Origin: Mycobacterium sp.
GTDB lineage: Bacteria > Actinomycetota > Actinomycetes > Mycobacteriales > Mycobacteriaceae
Assembly (NCBI GenBank): GCA_025965895.1
Contig: JAOPWC010000058.1
Coordinates: 1 to 64,000, forward strand
DNA: 64,000 nucleotides
Direction of reading: 5' to 3'
Under the pieces are notes generated by a model, which saw only the letters and a list, made by a program, of their open reading frames with translations, did not search any database and was not told the origin of the DNA. The position numbers were made by a program, and so were the translations under genes. Positions 16,444 through 24,506 of this stretch are shown piece after piece; within the stretch, counting starts at the first letter, position 1; the number at the start of each line of letters is the position of its first letter.

Positions 16444-17466
16444 ATGAGAGTTCAGCTGCAAGTGGAAGGCTCGCCGCAGCTGGTGTCGCATCACGCGCGT
16501 GAGATCGAACATGTCGGCGCGGATGGGATGTTCACGTTCGAGGGTCAGCACGACGTCTTTCTGCCGCTGGTCGTGGCCGCCGGGGAGACAAACCTCGATG
16601 TCATGACCAATGTGGCGATTGCGGGTCCGCGCAGCCCACTGCATCTGGCCCATGCCGCCTACGACTTGCAGGTCTACAGCGGAGGCCGATTCCGGCTCGG
16701 CTTGGGTTCGCAGGTCAAGGTTCACATCGAAAAGCGTTATGGTGCGCAGTGGGCCAAACCGGCGGCCAGGATGGCCGAAACTGTCGCCGCGACGAAGGCG
16801 ATTTTGGCGGCGTGGGAGGGACACTCGCCACTGGACTTTCACGGCGAGTACTTCACCCACACGCTGATGCCGCCAAGCTTCGACCCTGGCCCCAACCCGT
16901 TTGGTGTCCCGGCAATCTTGTTGGGTGCACTGGGGCCTGTCATGACCCGTAAGGCCGCTGAAGTCGCCGACGGCTTGCTCGTGATGCCGTTCAACAGCAA
17001 GCGTCACTTCACGGAACGCACGATGCCGGCGGTTACCGAAGGGCTGCGCCGTTCAGGCAGGACCGCCCGCGAGTTCTCCATCGTGGCGCAGGCGATGGTT
17101 GCGGTCGGCCGAACCGACGCGGATTTGGCAGCGGCCGTCGACGGTGTCGCGTCGTTGATCGCCTTTTATGGATCCACGCCGGCCTATCTGCCGGTGCTCG
17201 AAGTGGAGGGTTGGGCCGACATCCAGCCCCGACTCAATTCATTGTCCAAGGTCGGCAACTTCGACCAGATGCGGAAACTGATCACCGATCCGATGGTGGA
17301 CACTCTCGCGGTGGTGGGTACCCCCGAACATTGCGCGGCGGAGATAGACCGTCGGTTCGGCACCTGCGCGACCGACGTGTGCTGCTACTTTCCCGGATAC
17401 TCACCCCGTCCCGCCGATGTCGCCGACCTCGTCACCGCGCTGCACCAGCTGCCGAGCCGGTCATGA
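16444..17466 (+). CDS. LLM-class (luciferase-like) F420/FMN oxidoreductase
   Basis: A 340-residue TIM-barrel protein of the bacterial-luciferase-like superfamily: [67 protein letters not shown] (the substrate and cofactor loop) and a [14 protein letters not shown]-terminal helix. In mycobacteria such enzymes usually use F420. Its stop overlaps the start of the enoyl-CoA hydratase fragment by 4 bp, so the hydratase was once its operon partner. The substrate is unknown; the locus suggests a lipid or sterol intermediate. Confidence 0.88.
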   Translation: MRVQLQVEGSPQLVSHHAREIEHVGADGMFTFEGQHDVFLPLVVAAGETNLDVMTNVAIAGPRSPLHLAHAAYDLQVYSGGRFRLGLGSQVKVHIEKRYGAQWAKPAARMAETVAATKAILAAWEGHSPLDFHGEYFTHTLMPPSFDPGPNPFGVPAILLGALGPVMTRKAAEVADGLLVMPFNSKRHFTERTMPAVTEGLRRSGRTAREFSIVAQAMVAVGRTDADLAAAVDGVASLIAFYGSTPAYLPVLEVEGWADIQPRLNSLSKVGNFDQMRKLITDPMVDTLAVVGTPEHCAAEIDRRFGTCATDVCCYFPGYSPRPADVADLVTALHQLPSRS

Positions 17467-17732
17467 CTAGCGACGTGACCCTCCCCATCGATGACAACGT
17501 CGCCGTGCTGACGCTCAACCGGCCGGACCGATGTAACGCCTGCACAGCCGAGGTGGGCAGCATGCTCAAGGCGGCTCACCGACAGTGTGACATTGACGAC
17601 GGCGTACGGGTGATCGTGCTGACCGGCGCCGGGGACACGTTCTGTGTTGGCGCTGACTTCTCAGCCGGCGCAACACCGTTCGATTCAGCCTCTGTGGTCT
17701 CTTGCGCCCGCGCCGGCGGAGCTGTACGTTAA
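17463..17732 (+). pseudogene. Truncated enoyl-CoA hydratase
   Basis: ATG 17463 opens 89 codons. The first 80 are the N-terminal part of a crotonase-fold protein: [19 protein letters not shown] and [20 protein letters not shown] (first oxyanion-hole region). It then loses similarity and stops at TAA 17730, against about 250 residues for the family. The catalytic glutamate region is missing, so it is not an active hydratase. Confidence 0.75.
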
Positions 17733-17747
17733 AACAACGGTGTTGTT
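17733..17747. promoter_or_regulatory. Inverted repeat AACAAC-ggt-GTTGTT
   Basis: A perfect 6-bp inverted repeat right at the end of the truncated hydratase, 112 bp before the P450 start. It is a plausible operator for the CYP51 paralogue, perhaps of the TetR protein at 19335. Confidence 0.45.
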
Positions 17748-17858
17748 CGATAGTCTTCGAGACCGCATGCCGGCGGCCGGACCGTTACACGTCAGCGCAG
17801 GGCCGGCGATCCGCGGCTACCGGTGTCAGCGACCGGGACCTTGAGGAGGAATCACGCA

Positions 17859-19244
17859 GTGACGGCAGTCAGCGATGGGTACCGCCACGACGACAGCGGG
17901 CCCTCGGCCGTTGCGCGGGTGTCCGGCGGCGAACAGCAGCGCGGTCACCTCGAGGAGTTCCGCACCGACCCGATCGCCTTGATGCAGCGGGTCCGCGACG
18001 AGTGCGGCGACGTCGGGTGGTTCCAGCTTGCCGGCAAGCATGTCATCCTGCTCTCGGGTGCACGGGCCAACGAGTTCTTCTTCCGCTCCAGCGACGACGA
18101 TCTGGACCAGGCTGCGGCATACCCGTTCATGACGCCGATCTTCGGCAAGGGCGTCAACTTCGATGCGAGCCCCCAGCGCCGCAAGGAGATGCTGCACAAT
18201 TCCGCGCTGCGCGGTGATCAGATGAAAGGCCACGCCGCCACAATTGAGGACGAAGTGCGGCGGATGATTAACGACTGGGGCGATTGCGGTGAGATCGATC
18301 TGCTGGACTTCTTCGCCGAGTTGACCATCTACACCAGCTCGGCGTGCTTGATCGGTAAGAAGTTCCGCGGGCAGCTGGATTCCCGGTTCGCCCACCTCTA
18401 CCACGAGCTGGAGCGCGGCACCGACCCGCTGTGCTACGTGGACCCATATCTGCCGATCGAGAGCTTCCGCCGCCGAGACGAGGCCCGCGGGCAGCTGGTC
18501 GGCCTGGTGGAGGACATCATGGCGGGGCGGATCGCCGATCCGCCGGCCGACAAGAGCGATCGTGACATGCTCGACGTGTTGATCACCGTCAAGGACGAAC
18601 AGGGCAATCCGCGCTTTTCCGCCGACGAGATCACCGGCATGTTCATCTCGATGATGTTCGCCGGGCACCACACCAGTTCGGGTACTGCGTCCTGGACCTT
18701 GATTGAGCTGCTGCGCCATCCCGGCGTCTACGCCGGCGTGATCAAGGAGCTTGACGAGCTCTTCGCCGACGGTCAGTCGGTCAGTTTCCATGCCCTGCGC
18801 CAGATTCCGCGGCTGGAGAACGTGCTGAAGGAGACGCTGCGGCTGCACCCGCCGCTGATCATTCTGATGCGCGTCGCCCAGGCCGATGTCGAGGTCGAGG
18901 GCTATCCGATTCACAAGGGCGAGCTGGTGGCCGCATCACCGGCCATTTCCAACCGCATCCCCGAGGATTTCCCCGGGCCCGACAATTTCGTGCCGCAGCG
19001 CTACGAGCAGCAGCGCCAGGAGGACCTGATCAACCGGTGGACCTGGATCCCGTTCGGCGCCGGCCGGCACCGCTGTGTGGGCGCCGCGTTCGCCACCATG
19101 CAGATCAAGGCGATCTTTTCGGTGCTGTTGCGCCAGTACGAGTTCGAGATGGTGCAGCCGTCGGACAGTTACCACAACGACCACTCCAAAATGGTGGTGC
19201 AGCTGGTCAGGCCTGCCAAGGTGCGCTACCGCCGCCGTGGATGA
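17859..19244 (+). CDS. cyp51: Cytochrome P450 CYP51 (sterol 14alpha-demethylase) paralogue
   Basis: A 461-residue P450 matching, from memory, M. tuberculosis CYP51B1 along most of its length: GHLEEFRTDPIALMQRVRDECGDVG, AYPFMTPIFGKGVNFDAS (B'-helix substrate region), ISMMFAGHHTSSGTASW (I helix), ETLRLHPPL (ExxR) and FGAGRHRCVGAAF with the haem Cys near residue 406. CYP51 removes the 14alpha-methyl of sterols and needs a ferredoxin. GTG 17859 has GAGGAGGA eight bases upstream. The 3Fe-4S ferredoxin gene that follows cyp51 in M. tuberculosis (Rv0763c) is absent; a TetR gene follows instead. That suggests a second copy with its own role. Confidence 0.9.
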   Translation: MTAVSDGYRHDDSGPSAVARVSGGEQQRGHLEEFRTDPIALMQRVRDECGDVGWFQLAGKHVILLSGARANEFFFRSSDDDLDQAAAYPFMTPIFGKGVNFDASPQRRKEMLHNSALRGDQMKGHAATIEDEVRRMINDWGDCGEIDLLDFFAELTIYTSSACLIGKKFRGQLDSRFAHLYHELERGTDPLCYVDPYLPIESFRRRDEARGQLVGLVEDIMAGRIADPPADKSDRDMLDVLITVKDEQGNPRFSADEITGMFISMMFAGHHTSSGTASWTLIELLRHPGVYAGVIKELDELFADGQSVSFHALRQIPRLENVLKETLRLHPPLIILMRVAQADVEVEGYPIHKGELVAASPAISNRIPEDFPGPDNFVPQRYEQQRQEDLINRWTWIPFGAGRHRCVGAAFATMQIKAIFSVLLRQYEFEMVQPSDSYHNDHSKMVVQLVRPAKVRYRRRG

Positions 19245-19334
19245 GAAGTAACTGTGATGGCAGAGGCGTAACGACGACCGACCAGGGTCGCCCGGGGTTT
19301 CGGGGAAGGGAGCCACTGCCGGTGCTTTGGCGAT

Positions 19335-19997
19335 ATGGCGATGGCTAGGCCGCTCATCCCGGTCGAGGTGATCTACACGCGCGCCTTGGCGCTGCTGGAC
19401 GCCGAAGGCGCCGGCGCGCTCAGTGCCCGTCGGCTCGCGGCTGATCTGAGGATCTCCACACGCACCCTCTACCAGCAGGTCGGCAACCGCGAGCAGCTTA
19501 TCCGGGCACTGGTCGCCCGCCATTTCGCCCGGCTGCGGCTGGACTTCAACGAGTATGAGGACTGGGAGACCACCGCACTGCATTGGTGTCTCGCGTTCCG
19601 CGACACGCTGCGCGCCCACCCTTTCTTGACCGAGCTCATGACGATTGAGGACCGCGAGGCTGTCGAAGATTACCTCAACGAACTCGTGAAGGCCGCGCTG
19701 CGTGAGGGTTTCCCTCGCCGACTGGCCATCGAAGGATGCCGTTCGCTGGTCAATGTCACCATCAACCACACCATTGTGGAGGTGCGGGCACTGCGAGATC
19801 CCGAGCACTCGGCGAGGACGGCTTCTGAAACCGCCAAGATCCAGAAGAACTTCCCAATGACAATCCGCTGGCTGCTGGGCGGCCTGCGCGCGGAGCTTGA
19901 GTCGACGACCGACATCGATCCAGGCAGCGGCGAGACGCCAACTGCTCCGATCCGCGGCGGCGCGCAGCGTCGCGCTGCAGGCGGCCGGTCGCACTAG
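19335..19997 (+). CDS. TetR-family regulator
   Basis: About 220 residues; DNA-binding helices ALSARRLAADLRISTRTLYQQVGNREQLIRALVARHF, then the ligand domain with AFRDTLRAHPFLTELMTIEDREAVEDYLNELV. ATG 19335 or 19341 are both possible. It lies 90 bp after the CYP51 paralogue on the same strand and is its likely regulator. The 3' end runs into a 19-codon SDR remnant. Confidence 0.83.
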   Translation: MAMARPLIPVEVIYTRALALLDAEGAGALSARRLAADLRISTRTLYQQVGNREQLIRALVARHFARLRLDFNEYEDWETTALHWCLAFRDTLRAHPFLTELMTIEDREAVEDYLNELVKAALREGFPRRLAIEGCRSLVNVTINHTIVEVRALRDPEHSARTASETAKIQKNFPMTIRWLLGGLRAELESTTDIDPGSGETPTAPIRGGAQRRAAGGRSH

Positions 19998-20057
19998 CGC
20001 ACCGAGTTCGTCATCGACGGCGGCCTTGTGGCCGATGTGCCGCACAAAACGCGTTAG
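19998..20057 (+). pseudogene. SDR C-terminal remnant
   Basis: In frame with the TetR stop, 19 codons read RTEFVIDGGLVADVPHKTR before TAG. TEFVIDGG is the typical C-terminus of classical SDRs. The rest of the gene is gone, so this is a deletion scar. Confidence 0.5.
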
Positions 20058-20695
20058 GACGGGCGGCGCGCAGAAACGATGTCAGCCGCGCGGCGTCCGC
20101 GTTTCGCGGCCCCCGAGCCGACCTCGACAGTCAGCAGGTCGGTCAACGCGCGGGCGACATTGTGCAGGCTGGTGTCAAGCGGGTAAGTCCGATCCACGGT
20201 CCAGTTGCCGATTCCACCGGAGAGTGCGGCGACGATGATGTCTGCCAGCGTCTGTGGGTCGTGGCGTGTGGTTACCTCTTTGCGCGCGACGCCTTCCTTC
20301 ACGAGATCGACGAAAGTGTCATGCAATCCGAAGCCACGGTGGGCGCCCTGGCCCGCAGTGGCCATCATCTCGCCGATGATCTCGCGATAGGTGTCGCTGG
20401 ACTTGATCAGCACCGCGGCGATGTCGTCAAACACCCCGACGATGCGCGCGGGGATCGGCTCGTCGGCCCGAGTGAATACGACGTCGTGAAGGTTGGCCAG
20501 TCGCCGCTTCGCCAGCGCCGCAACCATCGCCTGGCGGGTGGGGAAGTGGTTGAAGAACGTGCGGTTGGCGACATCGGCCCGCTCGCAGATCTCCTCGATC
20601 GTGGTTGCGGACACACCCTGACGCAGGAACAGGTCGAACGCCGCCTCCAGGATGCGATCGCTGATTTCGCGCTTGCGGCGGTCTGTTCTGTTCAC
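20054..20695 (-). CDS. TetR-family regulator, tandem paralogue 1
   Basis: 213 residues with TTIEEICERADVANRTFFNHFPTRQAMVAAL as the DNA-binding helices and a domain with YREIIGEMMATAGQGAHRGFG. It is clearly a duplicate of the gene at 20796-21383: most of MNRT.RRK, RQGV..TTIE, ADVANRTFFNHFP, GVFDDIAA and DLVKEGVAR are shared. Both are minus strand, upstream of the LuxE/LuxC operon. Confidence 0.87.
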   Translation of the reverse strand: MNRTDRRKREISDRILEAAFDLFLRQGVSATTIEEICERADVANRTFFNHFPTRQAMVAALAKRRLANLHDVVFTRADEPIPARIVGVFDDIAAVLIKSSDTYREIIGEMMATAGQGAHRGFGLHDTFVDLVKEGVARKEVTTRHDPQTLADIIVAALSGGIGNWTVDRTYPLDTSLHNVARALTDLLTVEVGSGAAKRGRRAADIVSARRPS

Positions 20696-20795
20696 GACAT
20701 GCGAGTATACGACGATCTATGCAGCTTCATGCGGTGATGCAGGCCGGTGTACGCGGCCTGGAACCCACCATGGGCGCGCGAGTCGTGACCAACGG

Positions 20796-21383
20796 TTACC
20801 GCTGGGGCAGCGCGGCGGCCAGGAGGTCAGCCAGTGCGACCCCGAGGTTGTGCAGGTTCGTCGTCAGCGAGTACGTAAGGTCGACGTGCCAGTTGACGAG
20901 GGCACCGGCGAGCGCGCCGACGATGATGTCGGCGACGATGTCGGGATCGTGCCGAACGTGAACTTCCCCGCGCGCCACGCCCTCTTTGACCAGCTCGACG
21001 AACGTCTCATGGAACATTGAACCGCGCCGGCTGCCGTAACCGGCGGCCGACATCATTTCTCCGATCAGCTCGCGGTAGGTCTCTCCGGCTGTCACCAGGG
21101 TCGCGGCGATGTCATCGAAAACCCCGGTAAGCCGCGCGGGGATTGCGCGATCGGCACGTTCGAACACGGTGTCGTGCAGGTTGAGCAGCCGACGTTCAGC
21201 AAGGGCTGCGACCATGTCGCGGCGGGACGGAAAGTGATTAAAGAACGTGCGGTTCGCGACGTCGGCGTACGCGCAGACGTCTTCGATCGTGGTATCGGCG
21301 ACACCCTGGCGAAGGAACAACTCGAACGCCGCGCTTAAGATCCGCTCCCGCACTTCCTGCTTGCGGCGTTCGGTCCGGTTCAT
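20796..21383 (-). CDS. TetR-family regulator, tandem paralogue 2
   Basis: 195 residues from ATG 21383 (MNRTERRKQE); an upstream ATG at 21422 would add 13 residues that have no counterpart in the paralogue. DNA-binding helices TTIEDVCAYADVANRTFFNHFPSRRDMVAAL, with the recognition helix identical to paralogue 1 (ADVANRTFFNHFP), so the two should bind similar DNA. It is divergent from the LuxE/LuxC/P450 operon and its gap holds the 34-bp inverted repeat at 21407 and the 18-bp operator at 21483. It is the best candidate to control that operon and the SDR at 10547. Confidence 0.87.
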   Translation of the reverse strand: MNRTERRKQEVRERILSAAFELFLRQGVADTTIEDVCAYADVANRTFFNHFPSRRDMVAALAERRLLNLHDTVFERADRAIPARLTGVFDDIAATLVTAGETYRELIGEMMSAAGYGSRRGSMFHETFVELVKEGVARGEVHVRHDPDIVADIIVGALAGALVNWHVDLTYSLTTNLHNLGVALADLLAAALPQR

Positions 21384-21406
21384 CGGCACACCCCGGGTGT
21401 GCATGT

Positions 21407-21440
21407 GTGCACTGTAGTACATGAATGCAGTCTAGTGCAC
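21407..21440. promoter_or_regulatory. Inverted repeat GTGCACT-N20-AGTGCAC
   Basis: Perfect 7-bp arms 24 bp upstream of the TetR start at 21383. With inner ACTG/CAGT symmetry it may be an autoregulatory operator. Confidence 0.45.
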
Positions 21441-21482
21441 CCGTTCGGCCGCCCACACGGCGCAATCGAGTTCGGTGCATTC

Positions 21483-21500
21483 AACTGCATACTTGCGGTT
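21483..21500. promoter_or_regulatory. Operator AACTGCA-N4-TGCGGTT
   Basis: The same 18-bp design as 10498-10515, with one mismatch in the right arm. It lies 58 bp before the LuxE-like gene. Further TGCA half sites flank it (21477 and 21503). Confidence 0.55.
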
Positions 21501-21558
21501 AGCTGCAATTGGTCGTAGGGTCGGAGAGGTGTGAGGTACGACACAGGGTCGGCCTGCG

Positions 21559-23016
21559 ATGTCGATGGTGGGAACGCGGATGAGCACGACAGAGCAGTCA
21601 ACGCGGTCGGTTGAGACGTTCATGGACGACCCGATCAACTTCTTCGGGCAGTCCTACACTCAGATGCACAGCATCGTGCGCGACGAGCTTGAAGAACTGC
21701 AGCGGCAAGCGATCAAGCGCCGCTTCGGTCAGCACCGTGAGAGCATCGCGATAGTGCGCAAGCTGGCCGACCGGTTGGGCGTCACCGAGGTCAGCGAGTT
21801 CGACGACATCGTCCCGCTTTTGCTGCCGCACACCGCTTACAAGTCGTACCCCGCAGCGCTCATCGACAAAAAGCGATTCGACCTGCTGACCAAATGGCTG
21901 GACAACCTCACCAGCCACGACTTGTCCCAGGTGGACACCGAGGGCTGCAGCGGCATCGACGAGTGGATCGAGCGACTCGACGAGCAGACCCCGCTGGAGG
22001 TAATCACCTCGAGCGGCACCACCGGCACCGTGTCGATCATTCCGAAAGACAAGCACGGCGCGCGCGAGGGCATGGTGCTCTGGAAGATCTGCTTGTTTCA
22101 GAGCTTCGGCACAGAACCCACCGAGCGGGAACTCAATCCGAGCGTCGACGTCATCTGGCCCAATTACGCCGGCGGCAAGCTGGGGCACCTGCGTATCGCC
22201 AACATGATCCGGCGGGGTTTCACCGGCGGTGACGAGTCCAAGTTCCACGCCCTGTATCCGGGCGCGGTCGACACGGACTTGATGTTTCTGGCTTCCAAGA
22301 TGCGCGCCGCAGCGTCGCGCGGCGAACTGGACCGCCTGGTCATCGATCCGGCGCTGGCGGCGCGGAAAGACGAGTTCATCGCGATGCAGGCGCGCCAGCC
22401 AGAGGATCTGGACCGGTTCTTCACCAACATCACCGAAAAGCTGCGCGGCAAACGGGTTTTCATGATCGGCACCTACAACCTGATGCATGACGTCGCCAGG
22501 GCCGGCCTCGACCGCGGTATCAAAGAGGTGTTCGCCAAGGACTCGGCGATCCTCACCGGCGGAGGATTGAAAGGGTTCGTCCTGCCCGACAACTACATGG
22601 ACGTCATCTCCGAATTCCTCGGCGTCGACCGCATCCAGGAAGGTTACGGGTTTTCTGAACAGAGCGCCTTCCACTGGGGATGCACCGAGGGTCGATACCA
22701 CGTGCAGCCATGGGTGATCCCGTTCGTGCTCGACCCCAACACCAGCGAGCCGCTGCCGCGCAAGGGCAGGCAGACCGGCCGCGCCGCTGTCTACGACTTC
22801 TTGCTGAAAGCACACTGGGGCGGCGCGATATCAGGTGACGAGGTCACCATCGACTGGGACCTGCAATGCCCCTGCGGACAGACCAGCGTCGCGTTCGAGC
22901 ACGCGATTATGCGTTACAGCGAAAAGGAAGGCGTCGACGACGATCGAATCACCTGCGCCGCAACCCATGAGGTGCACAACGAGGCGATCAATTTCATGAA
23001 AGGCGTCGACCTGTGA
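21559..23016 (+). CDS. LuxE-like acyl-activating (acyl-protein synthetase) enzyme
   Basis: 485 residues; the central VITSSGTTGTVSIIP segment is the AMP-binding loop of the LuxE/phenylacetate-CoA-ligase-like family, and later VDRIQEGYGFSEQSAFHWGC and GAISGDEVTIDWDLQCPCGQTS are the motifs around the adenylate site. LuxE activates a fatty acid as acyl-AMP and passes it to the reductase LuxC. The stop overlaps the luxC-like start by 4 bp (ATGA type), confirming that the two work together. ATG 21559 or 21580 (MSTTEQ). A TetR-type operator precedes it. No luciferase luxA/luxB genes are adjacent. Confidence 0.82.
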   Translation: MSMVGTRMSTTEQSTRSVETFMDDPINFFGQSYTQMHSIVRDELEELQRQAIKRRFGQHRESIAIVRKLADRLGVTEVSEFDDIVPLLLPHTAYKSYPAALIDKKRFDLLTKWLDNLTSHDLSQVDTEGCSGIDEWIERLDEQTPLEVITSSGTTGTVSIIPKDKHGAREGMVLWKICLFQSFGTEPTERELNPSVDVIWPNYAGGKLGHLRIANMIRRGFTGGDESKFHALYPGAVDTDLMFLASKMRAAASRGELDRLVIDPALAARKDEFIAMQARQPEDLDRFFTNITEKLRGKRVFMIGTYNLMHDVARAGLDRGIKEVFAKDSAILTGGGLKGFVLPDNYMDVISEFLGVDRIQEGYGFSEQSAFHWGCTEGRYHVQPWVIPFVLDPNTSEPLPRKGRQTGRAAVYDFLLKAHWGGAISGDEVTIDWDLQCPCGQTSVAFEHAIMRYSEKEGVDDDRITCAATHEVHNEAINFMKGVDL

Positions 23017-24497
23017 GCGTCGCCTACACGGTCCCACTGTTTCTGCGGGGGCAGGTTATCACCGACGACCTCGTCTCATTCGGGACGCGCGGCGGGCAGT
23101 ACCAGTTCCAGGCGCCTGACATGGCCAAGTACGTCGAGCACTTGCCGCTGAAAAGCCCCGGCGAGCTGACCGACCTCTACGATCTGTCATTCGACGAGAT
23201 CCTCGATGTCCTCGAGGCTTTGGGTGATGCACTGGATTTCGAGTCCAACACCCACCTGCAGGAGGCATACGAAGCGTCGCTGGTGGCCAACGTGTTGCCC
23301 GCGGAGATGCTCAGGAACAGCTATCAGGTGCTGCGCCCGTTGTTCACTCGCGAGAACGTTCGGGAGGTCGCCGACACCCAGGTAGGGCTCAACTACCTCA
23401 ACGGGTGGGTCCCGCACAAATTGCTCGACGGCCGCGAGCTGCGAGTGCGGGCGTTCGGTTCACGGGTTCTGCACATCCCGGCCGGCAACGGCGGCCTCGT
23501 GTCGGCGGTCACCATTCTGCGCTCGGTGATCACCCGCTCCGACGTCATCATCAAAGCACCGTCGAACGACCCGCTCACGGCGATCGCGATCGCACGCACC
23601 CTCGCCGACGTGGCGCCCGATCACCCGATCACTCGCCACCTGGCCGTGGGTTACTGGAAGGGCGGTGACCTCGCCGTCGAGGAGGTCCTCTACCAGCCTC
23701 AACACGTCGAGAAGATCGTCGCGTGGGGTGGGTTGGCCTCAGTCAAGCACGTCACCCGTTACATCCAGCCAGGATTGGAACTGATCGCACTGGATCCCAA
23801 ACGCAGCGCCACCGTCATCGGGGCTGAAGCGTTCACCGACGAGGCGACGATGCGCGAAGTAGCCCGCCGCGCCGCGGTCGACATCGGTGTGGCCAACCAG
23901 GAGGGATGCGCCAACGCCCGGGTGATCTACGCGCTCAGCGGCATCGACGAGGCCGGTCTGGCCAACGCGAACCGGCTCGGCGAGATGATCTATGAGGAAC
24001 TCGTCGCACTGCCGTCGTTCATCAGTACCGCGCCCGTGTACCCGAACCGGGACTTGTTCGAGCACCTCGAGTCCTCAAGGCTCACCGATGATTTCTACCG
24101 GGTGATCGGCGGGGAGCGCCTCGAGGGCGCCATCGTGGTGTCACAGTTTGATTCCCCTGTCGACTATTCGGCGATGCTGTCAGGCCGGGTGGCCAACCTG
24201 GTGCCGGTGGACAGCGTCGACACCGTCACCGCCGCGGTCAACGCCTACACCCAGACGATCGGTATCTACCCCGAGTCGCTCAAACAGCGACTGCGCGACA
24301 CACTTCCGCTGTTCGGTGCGCAGCGTCTGACCAGTCTGGGCTACGCGTGCAGCGTCGCGATCGCCAGCCCGCAGGACGCCGTCGAACCGATTCGCCGCAT
24401 GTGCAAGTGGATCGTGGAAGAAGAGTGTGATCCCGACGCGGTCATCCCGATTTGGCGTCTGGGCGGCGCCGACACCACCACGGCGGCACACCTGTAG
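23013..24497 (+). CDS. LuxC-like acyl-CoA/acyl-protein reductase
   Basis: 494 residues of the LuxC family (aldehyde dehydrogenase superfamily). The N-terminal region carries VREVADTQVGLNYLNGWVPHKLLDG. The NADPH-binding part includes VLHIPAGNGGLVSAVTILRS and SDVIIKAPSNDPLTAIAIART. The catalytic Cys is in VANQEGCANARVIYA, about residue 299. It reduces an activated acid to an aldehyde with NADPH, using the acyl group supplied by the LuxE-like partner. GTG 23013 overlaps the upstream stop; the P450 gene starts 10 bp downstream, so the three form one operon. Confidence 0.87.
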   Translation: MSVAYTVPLFLRGQVITDDLVSFGTRGGQYQFQAPDMAKYVEHLPLKSPGELTDLYDLSFDEILDVLEALGDALDFESNTHLQEAYEASLVANVLPAEMLRNSYQVLRPLFTRENVREVADTQVGLNYLNGWVPHKLLDGRELRVRAFGSRVLHIPAGNGGLVSAVTILRSVITRSDVIIKAPSNDPLTAIAIARTLADVAPDHPITRHLAVGYWKGGDLAVEEVLYQPQHVEKIVAWGGLASVKHVTRYIQPGLELIALDPKRSATVIGAEAFTDEATMREVARRAAVDIGVANQEGCANARVIYALSGIDEAGLANANRLGEMIYEELVALPSFISTAPVYPNRDLFEHLESSRLTDDFYRVIGGERLEGAIVVSQFDSPVDYSAMLSGRVANLVPVDSVDTVTAAVNAYTQTIGIYPESLKQRLRDTLPLFGAQRLTSLGYACSVAIASPQDAVEPIRRMCKWIVEEECDPDAVIPIWRLGGADTTTAAHL

Positions 24498-24506
24498 GAG
24501 GACGCG

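Noticed and set aside
17733..17747. KstR-type operator at the CYP51 paralogue
   Set aside because: The inverted repeat AACAAC-ggt-GTTGTT does not fit the TnnAACnnGTTnnA pattern of KstR, so it is not assigned to the cholesterol regulon.
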